Under the pieces are notes generated by a model. The model had not been told where the DNA came from and made no database searches. It worked only from the letters and a program-made list of their open reading frames with translations. The position numbers were made by a program, and so were the translations under genes. A stretch of DNA of 64,000 nt from JAEUOS01 sp965279115 (GTDB taxonomy: Bacteria; Pseudomonadota; Gammaproteobacteria; Burkholderiales; JAEUOS01): contig OZ257137.1 of the NCBI GenBank assembly GCA_965279115.1, positions 4,898,001-4,962,000 of the forward strand, written 5' to 3'. Below, in pieces: positions 20,075 to 29,331 of this stretch (the stretch's first letter is position 1; each line of letters begins with the position of its first letter).

Positions 20075-20743
20075 ATGATCAAGTCAGGCATCGACCAGGA
20101 AGCGATGATCAAGATGTTTTCCGAAGCCAGTGCCCGCCAGGGCGAGGCGCTTCGCCAGGCGGTGGGCGACGCCACGCTCAAGGCCCTGCAGGGGCGCGAG
20201 CTGACGCTGGCCAACATCAAGAGCGTGATCAAGACCGTGACCCAGGCCGCCTCGGCCGGCGCGGCGCAGAACCCGGCGCCGGCCATCGATGTCGAAGGCA
20301 TGCTCACCAACGCCTTTGCCGGCATGGACGCGGCCCTCCTGCAGGCGGTGGAAGCCAACCGCAAGGCGCTCGAACAGTTCGTGGCGCAGGGCGTGGGCGT
20401 GCAGCAGACGCAAATGAAGGCGGCGCTGGCCAACCTGGAAAAGATGGAAGACACCTTCTTCTCCACCGTCTCCAAGGCGGCCGAATCCGTGAGCGGCCAG
20501 TTGAAGGGCCCATGGGAGCATGTGCTCTCGGCCATGAAAATGCAGGGCACCGCCACCGGCATGCAGGCCAACCAGACCGTCGAACAGGTGATGGCGCAGG
20601 CGCAAAAGGCCATGCGCGACAGCCGCGCCTCGTCCATGAAGGCCGCCCAGGCCATGATGGACAGCTACGCCGCGCTGGTCTCCGGGGTGCTGATCGGCAT
20701 GTCCGAGGGCATCACCAAGGGCACCGGAAAGTCGCGCAAGTAA
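20075..20743 (+). CDS. Helical protein of unknown function, phasin-like in character
   Basis: A 222-residue, almost wholly alpha-helical, Ala/Met/Gln-rich protein without signal peptide or cysteines. Amphipathic stretches such as SEASARQGEALRQAVGDATL and AKAMRDS/MKAAQAMMDSYAAL recall polyhydroxyalkanoate phasins and apolipoprotein-like coat proteins, but I see no firm family motif, so the phasin comparison is inference only. A good ribosome binding site (GAAGGAGAC) precedes the ATG at 20075. The stop overlaps the start of the methyltransferase by one base (TAATG). Confidence 0.65.
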   Translation: MIKSGIDQEAMIKMFSEASARQGEALRQAVGDATLKALQGRELTLANIKSVIKTVTQAASAGAAQNPAPAIDVEGMLTNAFAGMDAALLQAVEANRKALEQFVAQGVGVQQTQMKAALANLEKMEDTFFSTVSKAAESVSGQLKGPWEHVLSAMKMQGTATGMQANQTVEQVMAQAQKAMRDSRASSMKAAQAMMDSYAALVSGVLIGMSEGITKGTGKSRK

Positions 20744-21393
20744 TGGCAGAAGGCGGCAAGGCCGCAGCCCCGGACGCGGCGACCCTGCGCGACATCTCGC
20801 AGCGCACGCTGGAGCACTACAACCAGCGTGCGGTCGAGTTCCGCGCCGGCACCGCCGACCATGACGTCACGCAGAACATCGCCGCGCTGCTCGAGGCCAT
20901 CGAGGCGCCGCCGCCCTGGCGCCTGCTCGATTTCGGCTGTGGCCCGGGGCGCGACCTGAAGGTGTTTGCCGCTCTCGGCCACGAGGCGGTGGGGCTGGAC
21001 GGTTCGGCCGAGTTCGCCGAAATGGCGCGAAAGGACAGCGGCTGCGAGGTGCTGCAGCAGGACTTTCTGGCGCTGGACTTGCGCAAGGCGTTCTTCGACG
21101 GCGTGTACGCCAACGCGTCACTGTTCCATGTGCCAAGCGCCGAGTTGCCGCGCGTGTTGCGCGAACTGCACGCGGCCTTGAAGCCCGGCGGCGTGCTGTT
21201 CGCCTCCATCCCGCACGGCGACAACAGCGAAGGCTGGAACCGCGGGCGCTATGGGGTGTACCACGACCTCGAGTCCTGGCGCAGATACCTCACCGGCGCG
21301 GGCTTCGCGGAATTGCACCACTACTACCGGCCCGCCGGGTTGCCGCGTGAGCAGCAACCCTGGCTGGCGAGTGTCTGGCGAAAAGCGGCGTAA
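20743..21393 (+). CDS. Class I SAM-dependent methyltransferase
   Basis: A 216-residue Rossmann-fold methyltransferase. Motif I is LLDFGCGPGRDLKVFA, the acidic end of beta-2 is AVGLDGSAEFAEMA, and motif IV-like DGVYANASLFHVP and the LKPGGVLFASIPHG region follow. It belongs to the broad Methyltransf_11/UbiE-like group. The substrate is not evident. The start overlaps the stop of the helical protein gene, so the two genes are translationally coupled. Confidence 0.85.
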   Translation: MAEGGKAAAPDAATLRDISQRTLEHYNQRAVEFRAGTADHDVTQNIAALLEAIEAPPPWRLLDFGCGPGRDLKVFAALGHEAVGLDGSAEFAEMARKDSGCEVLQQDFLALDLRKAFFDGVYANASLFHVPSAELPRVLRELHAALKPGGVLFASIPHGDNSEGWNRGRYGVYHDLESWRRYLTGAGFAELHHYYRPAGLPREQQPWLASVWRKAA

Positions 21394-21396
21394 GTC

Positions 21397-24300
21397 TCAA
21401 GTCTGCCTGGTGGAGCGCCGACGCCGCACCATCAAGCCCATCAACCCCAGACCGGCAGCGAACATCGCGTAGCTGCCGGGCTCGGGCACGGCCGCTACGG
21501 TAAAGCTGCCGTCCTGCGCAAGGTGCGAAAAGTCCAGTTGCGTACGGTCGAAGCCGGTCACGTTGATACGGTCAGTGCCGAGTGATCCGGCGAAGGTGTT
21601 GAAGCTGAACAGGCGAAAGTTGCTGCCGGCGGCAGGCGCAAAGCCGTTGCCGAACACCACGCTCAGGCGTCCGTTGAAGGTGAGCTTGTTGACACCCACC
21701 AGCTGGTCGTACTGCGTGCCTGGCGTGGGCCCTAGAATCTCCATGGTCAGCACCGAGGTGGAGTCGAAGGTCACGTCGCCGCCATTGTGGTTGACGGTGG
21801 CGGGGCTGTTGCCGGGGCTGTAGCCGGCGTGAAAGGCTACATTGCCGGAAAAGCTGCCGGCGCCGTTGACGTCGTTGAAGAAAGTGAGGGTGCCGCCTGC
21901 GCCGCTGACCGCGCCGTTGTTGGTGAAGTTCCCGAGGATGCTGGCGTTGCCACTGAAAAAGAGGGACCTGCCGGGACCGAGCGTGCTGCCGTTGATGGCG
22001 GCGAGCCGACCCCCCGCACCGATGGAGGTCAGGCTGCCCAGCATCGCCCGGTCAGCCGCGTTGAGCGCGACCTGATTGGAGCCGACGTTGAGTGTGCCGT
22101 CGTAGGAAAAACCGCCGACCGCGCCTAGGTTTCCGAGCGACAGGGTGCCGCCTTCGGCGCGTATCGCATTGCCAGCGCCCCCCGCGATTGGCGCGTTGAT
22201 CGTGCCGTAGCCGGAGAGATTGCCGATGCCCGTCATGTCGAGTGTCTGGCCTGGTGTGGCAGCGACAAGACCGCCGCCCAGCCGCAGGGAACCTGCCTGT
22301 AACGTTCCACCGGAAAGGAGAACGACGTTGCTGCCGACCGTGAGTCGGTTGTCGATCTTCAGTACCTGTCCGGCCAGCAGGTTGACCACACTGCCCAGGC
22401 CAGGCGCAGTGCCGCCCAGGCTGACGCCGTCAATGCCGGTGTAATTGAGCGTGCCTCCGGTCCAGTTGAACACGCCAGAGGCGGTCAGACTTTCGGTTCG
22501 CAGCACGCCGCCGGGCTTGAGGTTGAGCACGCCGAGGGCGCCGATTGCGACGGTCTTGCTGCTGACTGTGCCGCTGCTTTCGATGTTGAGCGTGCCGTCG
22601 CCACCAGCGCCGACGGAGAGGTTGCCCGAGTTGTTCCAGGTCGATCCGGTTCCTGTCACCGTCACGACGCCAGTGCCGCGGGAATCTTCACCGACGACGC
22701 CGGTGGCGCTCGATACCATTCCGCCGCTTTCGACGTTGAGCGTGCCTGTACTGGTGCTCCCGACGGACAGCATGAAGGAGGTTATCCAGGTTGACCCCGC
22801 ACCGGTGACAGTGGCGATACCGGTCCCCACCAAGCCGAGGTAGCTGTGGGAGCTCGAGACTGTGCCACCACCTGCAATGTTGAGAGTACCGCGCGGGTCC
22901 GCGTTCCTTGTCCGAAACGCTTGATTCGCGACCTCCAGCGTTCCGGAAATCGTCCAGGAAGAGCCCGCACCGGTGATCGTGGCGATGCCGTCACTCCCAT
23001 TTTCGTATCCGACAAGGCCGGATCGACTCGAAACTGAACCGCCACTTTCGATATTGAGGGTGCCCGCACCGGAGTACCCGACAACCAGTTCGGCGAAATT
23101 CACCCAGGAGGATCCCGCACCGCTGACCGTGGCGATTGCGTATCCCTGACCTCCGATGAAGCTGTTGGTACTCGATACCGTGCCACTACGCGTGATGTTG
23201 AGTGTGCCGCGACTGCGGCTCCCGCTCCCCACGTTGAGCGCTCCGGATATCGTCCAGGAAGAGCCTGCGCCGGTGATCGTGGCGATACCGTCACTCCCTG
23301 AGCTTTTTCCGACATGGGCGCCTGCGCTAGAAACCGTGCCGCCACTATCGATATTCAGTGTGCCCGCACCTGAGGCCCCGACAACTAGTCCGCCGAGATT
23401 CACCCAGGAGGATCCCACACCGGTGACCGTGGCGATACCGGATCCGATCTCTCCGAGGGTGCCACCGCCACTCGAGAGAGTGCCACCACGTGCAATGTCG
23501 AGCGTGCCTCGACTGCCGCCCCCGTTCCCGACCACTATTTCGCCGGAATTCGTCCAGGAAGACCCTGCGCCGGTGATCGTGGCGATGCCGTTGCCAGTCG
23601 ACTGGAATCCGACGCTTGCCGACTTGCTAGTGACTGTCCCGGCGCTTTCGATGTTGAGCGTGCCGCTGCCGTGATTCCCGACCTTCAACTGCTCTGTAAC
23701 GTTCCATCGAGTGTCAGCGCCCGACACCGTGACCGTGCCGGCGTTGACCGAGAAGCCCAACGTTCCACTCTGGCTTTTGAGAATACTCCCTGATCGGAGG
23801 AGCAAAGAGGCGGAGCCGGTAGTGCCGATTTCAAATGTGGCGTTGTCGATGACGACCTTGTTCTGGACGGTCAGTGGGCCGCCGGCAAGTGTCAACGCGC
23901 CATTGATGGTCAGGCCGGCGGTACCCCCATCCAATGTGCTGGGAGTTGCGCCGATGGTGATCGGCATGTTGATGGTCTGCCCCGCACTGCTGGCGTTGAT
24001 GATGCCAAGCGAGCCGATCGTGATGGCATTGCCGCCCAATTGATAGGGGCCGGCACCCGCCAGGAAACGCAAGCCGGCCACTGACAGGTTGGCAAAGGTA
24101 TTTCTGCTGGAAAGTGTCTGAACGAGCGTGAGGGGGCCGAATTGCAGCAGGTCGCCGTTCTTGGGCAGGTTCGCGTGGCCAGACCAGTTGGTACGCGAGA
24201 AAAGAAGTGGATTGGTTGGGTCGAGGAATTGCGCTGCCCAATCATTGGATAAACCGTCCACGAAGACCGCGGTGCCTGCGCTGCCGCCATCCCAGGTCAG

Positions 24301-24450
24301 CGTGGCGGCCGCGCCGATCGTCGGTGTCGTGCCCAGCGCAAGGACGGCCGCTAGCGCGGCGACGAGCGGCAGGCGTGTGGGCGGGCCGCGTTTGCAACCC
24401 TGGTTGCGGGCGGCGGTCGGGGCAGGCTTCTGGAACGGAACGTTCAGCAT
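21397..24450 (-). CDS. T5SS/PEP-CTERM-associated repeat surface protein
   Basis: A 1017-residue Gly/Ser/Thr-rich exported protein. Residues 1-48 are a long signal peptide with a hydrophobic AALAAVLALG core. Residues about 239-638 hold eight tandem units of about 50 residues (consensus like GIATITGAGSSWTNSGxLxVG followed by GTLNIESGGTVSS), typical of the beta-helix repeats shared by autotransporter passengers and PEP-CTERM proteins. The C-terminus carries a full sorting tag: VPEPGS, a hydrophobic helix and an RRRR tail. It should be cleaved by an exosortase and released or attached to exopolysaccharide. There is no autotransporter barrel. The exosortase gene is not in the window. Confidence 0.9.
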   Translation of the reverse strand: MLNVPFQKPAPTAARNQGCKRGPPTRLPLVAALAAVLALGTTPTIGAAATLTWDGGSAGTAVFVDGLSNDWAAQFLDPTNPLLFSRTNWSGHANLPKNGDLLQFGPLTLVQTLSSRNTFANLSVAGLRFLAGAGPYQLGGNAITIGSLGIINASSAGQTINMPITIGATPSTLDGGTAGLTINGALTLAGGPLTVQNKVVIDNATFEIGTTGSASLLLRSGSILKSQSGTLGFSVNAGTVTVSGADTRWNVTEQLKVGNHGSGTLNIESAGTVTSKSASVGFQSTGNGIATITGAGSSWTNSGEIVVGNGGGSRGTLDIARGGTLSSGGGTLGEIGSGIATVTGVGSSWVNLGGLVVGASGAGTLNIDSGGTVSSAGAHVGKSSGSDGIATITGAGSSWTISGALNVGSGSRSRGTLNITRSGTVSSTNSFIGGQGYAIATVSGAGSSWVNFAELVVGYSGAGTLNIESGGSVSSRSGLVGYENGSDGIATITGAGSSWTISGTLEVANQAFRTRNADPRGTLNIAGGGTVSSSHSYLGLVGTGIATVTGAGSTWITSFMLSVGSTSTGTLNVESGGMVSSATGVVGEDSRGTGVVTVTGTGSTWNNSGNLSVGAGGDGTLNIESSGTVSSKTVAIGALGVLNLKPGGVLRTESLTASGVFNWTGGTLNYTGIDGVSLGGTAPGLGSVVNLLAGQVLKIDNRLTVGSNVVLLSGGTLQAGSLRLGGGLVAATPGQTLDMTGIGNLSGYGTINAPIAGGAGNAIRAEGGTLSLGNLGAVGGFSYDGTLNVGSNQVALNAADRAMLGSLTSIGAGGRLAAINGSTLGPGRSLFFSGNASILGNFTNNGAVSGAGGTLTFFNDVNGAGSFSGNVAFHAGYSPGNSPATVNHNGGDVTFDSTSVLTMEILGPTPGTQYDQLVGVNKLTFNGRLSVVFGNGFAPAAGSNFRLFSFNTFAGSLGTDRINVTGFDRTQLDFSHLAQDGSFTVAAVPEPGSYAMFAAGLGLMGLMVRRRRSTRQT
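22537..23736 (-). repeat. Tandem coding repeats, 150-bp units with a 300-bp higher-order period
   Basis: Eight units of about 150 bp encode the 50-residue repeats. Similarity is highest at 300-bp distance: the string GTCCAGGAAGA recurs at 22952, 23252 and 23552, and CACCCAGGAGGATCCC recurs at 23101 and 23401. Thus even and odd units form two alternating types (GSSWT and GSSWV), pointing to expansion by duplication of two-unit blocks. One unit (around residues 489-545) carries a six-residue insertion. Confidence 0.85.
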
Positions 24451-24773
24451 GGTCTGGCTTCCTTGTGCGCCGTGGTGCGCGCCGAAACGGGCAGCTGGGT
24501 GTGGCGGTTGGCTTGCCTTTCAATTCCCTGCACGGCAATCTCTGCGGCGGCATCCGGGCGTGCGGTGCGGCCTGTGTGCTTCCGGTTCTTTCGTGTCGGC
24601 TGAGGCGCCCTTCCCCTGAACACTAGAGGTGGGCGAGCCGCCGCACAATTGGACTTAAGCCTTAGGACGGTCCTAGGACCGCGGTCGGGACTGTGGGCGC
24701 TGGCGTGGCAGTGCTAGGATGCAGAGCCCGGTCGGTGCGCCCGTCCATGGCGACGCGATTGCAGAGGTTGCAG
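24451..24773. other. Divergent intergenic region between the repeat protein and the sensor kinase
   Basis: About 320 bases with no supported gene. It must hold both divergent promoters. It includes short direct and inverted pieces around CTTAGGACGGTCCTAGGACC (24661-24680), where the self-complementary GGTCCTAGGACC at 24669-24680 is a perfect 12-bp palindrome and a candidate regulator site. I see no further clear element. Confidence 0.45.
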
Positions 24774-26558
24774 ATGAGCGTGACGATGAGCCCGACAGCG
24801 AATCCGCCCGGCTTTGGCAGCACCGGCTTGGTGCTGGCCGAGCAGGCCAATGCCCTGCAACGCAATGTGCCGGCCATGATGGTCGGCACCGGGATCGTTG
24901 CGTTGATCGTGGGGGTGCTCCTGCGTGATGCCGCGGCACCGCTTGTAGTGTGGGGCTGGTGCGGGCTACAGCTGGCTAATTGCATTTTCAACATCTGGGC
25001 AGGCAAACGGGTGGCGCGGCGGCCGGCCAGCCCGCGTAGTGCGCCACGGCGGCTACGCGCCGCAAGCATCGCCGCGACGTTTACCGGGCTCTTGTGGGGC
25101 GCCGGTGTTCTGCTTCTGTGGCCCGTGGAGCGCCTGGACCTGCAAATGCTGCTCATTTTCATGGCCGCCGGGATTACCGCCGGCGCCATACCTTCGCTCA
25201 ATGCCTGGCTTCCCGCGTTTTTCGGATTTTTCGTTCCGTGCGCGGCGGGCGTGGTCGTGGCCGCGCTGTGGCATGGCGGGCTGCTTAACTACGTGATCGC
25301 GGCAGTGATCCTGGTCCATGGCATCACCAGCGCGCGCTTCGTGGCCGCGTTGAATGGCACGCTGATCGACTCGGTCCGTCGTCGCTACGAAGTCGCTGAG
25401 CTGGCCGCCGACCTCAAGCTGCAAAAAGAGCGCGCCGAGGAGGCCAGCCTCGCCAAGAGCCGCTTCCTCGCCGCGGCCAGCCACGACCTGCGCCAGCCGG
25501 TGCATGCGCTCACCCTGTTTGTCGGGGCGCTGGCGCAGCAGCCGCTTGGGACCGAGGCGCAGCGCCTCCTGGGCCATGTACGCGGCGCGGCCGACACCAT
25601 GGGCGGCATGTTCAATGCGTTGCTCGACATGTCGCGCCTGGATGCCGGCATGGTGCAGCCCGAAGCGCGCGCATTCGACCTGCTGCCCATGCTGGAGCGC
25701 ATCGCGGCCGATGAAGGTGGCCTGGCGCAGGCCAAGGGCCTGTATTTTCGACTCAACGCGAGTCCGCTGGCGGTGATGAGTGACCCCGTGCACGTGGAAC
25801 GTATCCTGCGCAACCTGGCCGCCAACGCGGTGCGTTACACCGAAACGGGCGGCGTGCTGATCACCGCGCGTAGGCGCGGCTCGATGGTGGTGGTGCGCGT
25901 GATCGATACCGGCATCGGCATCCCGGCCGAGCGCCAGGAGGAGGTGTTCCAGGAGTTCGTGCAATTGCATAACCCCGAGCGTGACCGCAACAAGGGCCTG
26001 GGCCTGGGCCTGGCGATCGTGCGCCGCCTGGCCGGCTTGCTGGGCGCGTCGCTGACCCTGCGCTCGCGCCCCGGGCACGGAAGTGTCTTCACAGTGGCGT
26101 TGCCGCCGGCGCGCTCCGGTGTGGTGTCGCAATCCGCACCTGTTTCGATGGCGCAAACGGTGGATATCGCCGCCGGCGACCTGGTGCTGGTGGTCGACGA
26201 TGACGCCGAAATCCGCGCCGGCATGCAGTCGCTCCTGGCGGGCTGGGGGTGCGCCGTGGTGGGGGCAGCCGGCAGCGATGACCTGATGCCGCAGCTGTTG
26301 ACGCTGACAAGCGTGCCGCGCTTGATCATTAGCGACTACCGCCTGCGCGGCGAGGACACCGGCATCGCCGTCATCGAGCGCGTGCAGTCGGAATACAACG
26401 AGGAGATTCCGGCCATCCTCATCACCGGCGACACCGCTCCCGAGCGCCTGCGCGAGGCGCAGGCCAGCGGCTACACACTGCTGCACAAGCCGGTGGGGCC
26501 CCAGGCCCTGCGCGAGAAGATGCGATCCCTGCTCGCGGCGCAGGTCCGGGTCGCCTGA
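24774..26558 (+). CDS. Hybrid sensor histidine kinase with C-terminal receiver
   Basis: A 594-residue membrane kinase. The first 190 residues hold about six hydrophobic helices without a recognised ligand-binding domain. The HisKA helix carries the phospho-acceptor His237 in LAAASHDLRQPVHAL, and the HATPase domain shows NLAANAVRYTETGG, DTGIGIP and GLGLGLAIV. A receiver domain at the C-terminus has its phospho-acceptor Asp521 (LIISDYRLRG). The ATG at 24774 is preferred for its purine-rich upstream sequence; in-frame starts exist at 24747 and 24693. It is convergent with a LuxR-type regulator nine bases away, its probable partner. Confidence 0.9.
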   Translation: MSVTMSPTANPPGFGSTGLVLAEQANALQRNVPAMMVGTGIVALIVGVLLRDAAAPLVVWGWCGLQLANCIFNIWAGKRVARRPASPRSAPRRLRAASIAATFTGLLWGAGVLLLWPVERLDLQMLLIFMAAGITAGAIPSLNAWLPAFFGFFVPCAAGVVVAALWHGGLLNYVIAAVILVHGITSARFVAALNGTLIDSVRRRYEVAELAADLKLQKERAEEASLAKSRFLAAASHDLRQPVHALTLFVGALAQQPLGTEAQRLLGHVRGAADTMGGMFNALLDMSRLDAGMVQPEARAFDLLPMLERIAADEGGLAQAKGLYFRLNASPLAVMSDPVHVERILRNLAANAVRYTETGGVLITARRRGSMVVVRVIDTGIGIPAERQEEVFQEFVQLHNPERDRNKGLGLGLAIVRRLAGLLGASLTLRSRPGHGSVFTVALPPARSGVVSQSAPVSMAQTVDIAAGDLVLVVDDDAEIRAGMQSLLAGWGCAVVGAAGSDDLMPQLLTLTSVPRLIISDYRLRGEDTGIAVIERVQSEYNEEIPAILITGDTAPERLREAQASGYTLLHKPVGPQALREKMRSLLAAQVRVA

Positions 26559-26567
26559 GACAGCTGG

Positions 26568-27182
26568 TCAGTCGGCCAGGCCGGCCTTGCGTGCGGCGAT
26601 CACCGCCTGTGCGCGGTTGACCACCCCCAGCGCGCGGAAGATCGCGGTGACATGGGTCTTGACGGTTTTTTCCTGCATCCCCAACTGGCGGGCGATGTCC
26701 TTGTTGGGGCGGCCCTTGCACACCAGGTGCAATACCTCCAGCTGGCGCGCGGTGAGCGGGGCGGGCGCCTCAGGCACGACGGCAGGGGCGCTGGCCATGA
26801 GGGGCGGCACGTAGATCTCGCCCGCGAGCACCAGGCGCACCGCCGCCAGCATGGTGGCATGGCCGGCGGACTTGGGGCAGTAGCCGCGCGCGCCCGCCGC
26901 CAGTGCCGCACGCACATCGGCCGGGTCTTCGGATGCCGAGAGCATGATCACCGGCAGCGCGGGGTGGGCCTGGCGCAGTTGCACAACCGTGTCCAGCCCG
27001 GAAAGACCGTTGAGACGCAGGTCCACCAGCGCGCAGGCGAGGTCTGCGTTCTGCGCCGCCTGCGCCAGTCCGGCGGCGCCGTCGTCAGCCTCCAGCACGC
27101 TCACCCCCGCCTGCAGGTCTCTCAATACCGCCGCCACACCCTGGCGCAGCATGGGATGGTCGTCGATGATGAGAAATTTCAT
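26568..27182 (-). CDS. LuxR/NarL-family response regulator
   Basis: A 204-residue two-domain regulator. The receiver domain (1-120) has the acidic pair IIDDHP, the phospho-acceptor Asp54 (CALVDLRLNG) and the conserved Lys in CPKSA. The C-terminal helix-turn-helix (about 140-204, LTARQLEVLHLVCKGRPNKDIARQL) is of the LuxR/GerE type. It is predicted to dimerise and bind promoters once phosphorylated, probably by the convergent hybrid kinase. The adjacent repeat-protein promoter is a possible target, by position only. Confidence 0.92.
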   Translation of the reverse strand: MKFLIIDDHPMLRQGVAAVLRDLQAGVSVLEADDGAAGLAQAAQNADLACALVDLRLNGLSGLDTVVQLRQAHPALPVIMLSASEDPADVRAALAAGARGYCPKSAGHATMLAAVRLVLAGEIYVPPLMASAPAVVPEAPAPLTARQLEVLHLVCKGRPNKDIARQLGMQEKTVKTHVTAIFRALGVVNRAQAVIAARKAGLAD

Positions 27183-27209
27183 GGTGACGAATCCGGAGGG
27201 TGACGTGCT

Positions 27210-29234
27210 TTACGCCGCCTGCAAGGCCTCGAGCTCGGCCTGCTTTTCCAGCCACTCGGCCTCCGCCTGGTCGAGTTCCTTGGCGATATAGGCCTGGTCG
27301 AGCATCACGGTCTTGAGCTCTTCCTTACGCGCTTCTTCGTAGATTTCGGTGCCGGCGAGGATGGCGTCGACCGCGGCCTTTTTCGCCGTGAGCTTGGTGA
27401 TCTGTTCTTCCAGGCGCTTGATGCGGGTTTCGACCGGTTTGACCAGGTTGGCGCGGCGCTGGCGTTCCTGCGCTTCGAGGCGCTTTTGCTCCTGGCGCGC
27501 GGCCGCCGACACCGGCGCGGCGGCAGGGGCGGCCTTGGGCTCGGGGGCTTTCCTGGTTTCCGCGATCAGAGCCTCGGCGCGCGCCGGCTTCGCGTCCGCC
27601 TTCGCCGGCTTGGCCTCCACCTTGCCCAGGCGGGTCTTGAAGAGCCAGTCGCGATAGTCGTCCAGGTCGCCGTCGAAGGGTTTCAGGCTGCCTTCGGCCA
27701 CGATCATGAATTCGTCGGTGGTGGCACGCAGCAGGTGCCGGTCGTGCGACACCAGCACCAGCGTGCCTTCGAACTGCGCCAGCGCCACGGTGAGCGCCTC
27801 GCGGGTTTCCAGGTCGAGGTGGTTGGTCGGTTCGTCCAGCAGCAGCAGGTTGGGGCGTTGCCAGGCGATCAGCGCCAGCGCCAGGCGCGCCTTCTCGCCC
27901 CCTGAAAACGGCGCAATCGAACTGGTGACCATGTCGCCGGGGAAATTGAAGCCGCCCAGGAAGTTGCGCAACTCCTGCTCGCGTACCGTGGGCGCCAGCT
28001 TCACCATGTGCCACAAGGGCGATTCGTCATGGCGCAGCATTTCCACCTGGTGCTGGGCAAAATAGCCGATCACCAGGCCCTTGCCGAAGCGCGCCACGCC
28101 GTCCACCAGCGGCAGTTCTCCTGCAATGCTCTTGATGAGCGTGGACTTGCCCGCGCCGTTCACGCCCAGCAGGCCGATGCGCTGGCCCTGGGTGAGCGAG
28201 AACTTGATGTTGGAGATGATCACTTTCCTGTCGCCATCGTCCAGGGTGTAGCCGGCCTCGCCGTCTTCCATCACCAGCAGCGGGTTGGGGGTGGCCAGCG
28301 GGTCGCGGAACTCGAAGGAGAAGGGCGAGGAGGCATGCACCGGCGCCAGTTCTTCCATCTTGGCCAGCATTTTCATGCGGCTCTGCGCCTGCTTCGCCTT
28401 GCTGGCCTTGGCCTTGAAGCGGTCGATGAAGGACTGCAAATGGTCGCGCTCGCGCTGCTGCTTGGCGAACGTGGCGGCATCGAGCGAGAGCGCCATCGCG
28501 CGGGTGGTCTCGAACTGCGAATAGGTGCCGCCATAGCGCTTCAACTTTTTCTGGTCGATGTGCACGATCACGTTGACCACGCCGTCGAGGAAGTCGCGGT
28601 CGTGCGAGATGATGATCAGCGTTCCCGCATAGCGCTTGAGCCAGTCCTCCAGCCAGAGGATGGCGTCCAGGTCCAGGTGGTTGGTGGGTTCGTCGAGCAG
28701 CAGCAGGTCGGAAGGGCACATCAGCGCCTGGGCCAGGTTCAGGCGCATGCGCCAGCCGCCGGAAAAATGCGCCACCGCCTCCTGCATCTGCGCCGCCGAA
28801 AAGCCCAGGCCGTTCAGCAGCACCTCGGCGCGCGAGCGCACGGTGTAGGCGTCGGCATCCGCCAGAAGGCCATGCAGTTCGGCGATGCGATTGCCGTGGG
28901 CATGGTCGTCGTGGGCTTCGTCCTGTGCTTCCAGGGCGGCCAACTCGGCTTCCAGCGCGCGCAAGGTGGTGTCGCCGTCGATCACGTACTCCAGCGCCGG
29001 GCGGTCGAGCGCCGGCGTCTCCTGCGCCACATGGGCCATGCGCCAGCGCGAGGGAATGTCGATGCTGCCGCCATCAGGATGCAGGGTGCCCTGGAACATG
29101 GCGAACAGGGTGGACTTGCCGGCGCCGTTGGCGCCGATCAGGCCGACATGTTCACCCGGGTTCAAGGTGACGTCGGCTTTCTCGAACAGCGATTTGGTGC
29201 CTCGGGAGAGGCTCAAGGACTGCAGGCGGATCAT
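27210..29234 (-). CDS. ABC-F family ATPase (YheS/Uup-like)
   Basis: A 674-residue protein with two ABC domains, soluble. Walker A sites are GANGAGKST and GVNGAGKST. Signatures are FSGGWRMRLNLAQAL and FSGGEKARLALALI, with DEPTNHLDLDA and DEPTNHLDLET. The linker is basic (RFKAKASKAKQAQSRMK). The C-terminal extension of about 130 residues is an Ala/Lys-rich spacer followed by a coiled coil (KRLEEQITKLTAKKAAVDAIL), as in Uup/YheS. These proteins act on ribosomes or branched DNA. It is the second ABC-F paralogue in the window and differs from the YbiT-like one. Confidence 0.92.
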   Translation of the reverse strand: MIRLQSLSLSRGTKSLFEKADVTLNPGEHVGLIGANGAGKSTLFAMFQGTLHPDGGSIDIPSRWRMAHVAQETPALDRPALEYVIDGDTTLRALEAELAALEAQDEAHDDHAHGNRIAELHGLLADADAYTVRSRAEVLLNGLGFSAAQMQEAVAHFSGGWRMRLNLAQALMCPSDLLLLDEPTNHLDLDAILWLEDWLKRYAGTLIIISHDRDFLDGVVNVIVHIDQKKLKRYGGTYSQFETTRAMALSLDAATFAKQQRERDHLQSFIDRFKAKASKAKQAQSRMKMLAKMEELAPVHASSPFSFEFRDPLATPNPLLVMEDGEAGYTLDDGDRKVIISNIKFSLTQGQRIGLLGVNGAGKSTLIKSIAGELPLVDGVARFGKGLVIGYFAQHQVEMLRHDESPLWHMVKLAPTVREQELRNFLGGFNFPGDMVTSSIAPFSGGEKARLALALIAWQRPNLLLLDEPTNHLDLETREALTVALAQFEGTLVLVSHDRHLLRATTDEFMIVAEGSLKPFDGDLDDYRDWLFKTRLGKVEAKPAKADAKPARAEALIAETRKAPEPKAAPAAAPVSAAARQEQKRLEAQERQRRANLVKPVETRIKRLEEQITKLTAKKAAVDAILAGTEIYEEARKEELKTVMLDQAYIAKELDQAEAEWLEKQAELEALQAA

Positions 29235-29331
29235 GGGGGCTTACTTCCTGGCGGGTGCGCGCAGCGGGCTTTTTGCCTCGGCGACCCTGCTAAACTTGAA
29301 TTTTATCGCGCTGCGGCATAAGGGGAGCCAG

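Noticed and set aside
22537..23736. A CRISPR-like or other regularly spaced repeat array.
   Set aside because: Units are contiguous, 150 bp, in frame, and encode a protein repeat; there are no short identical repeats with unique spacers.
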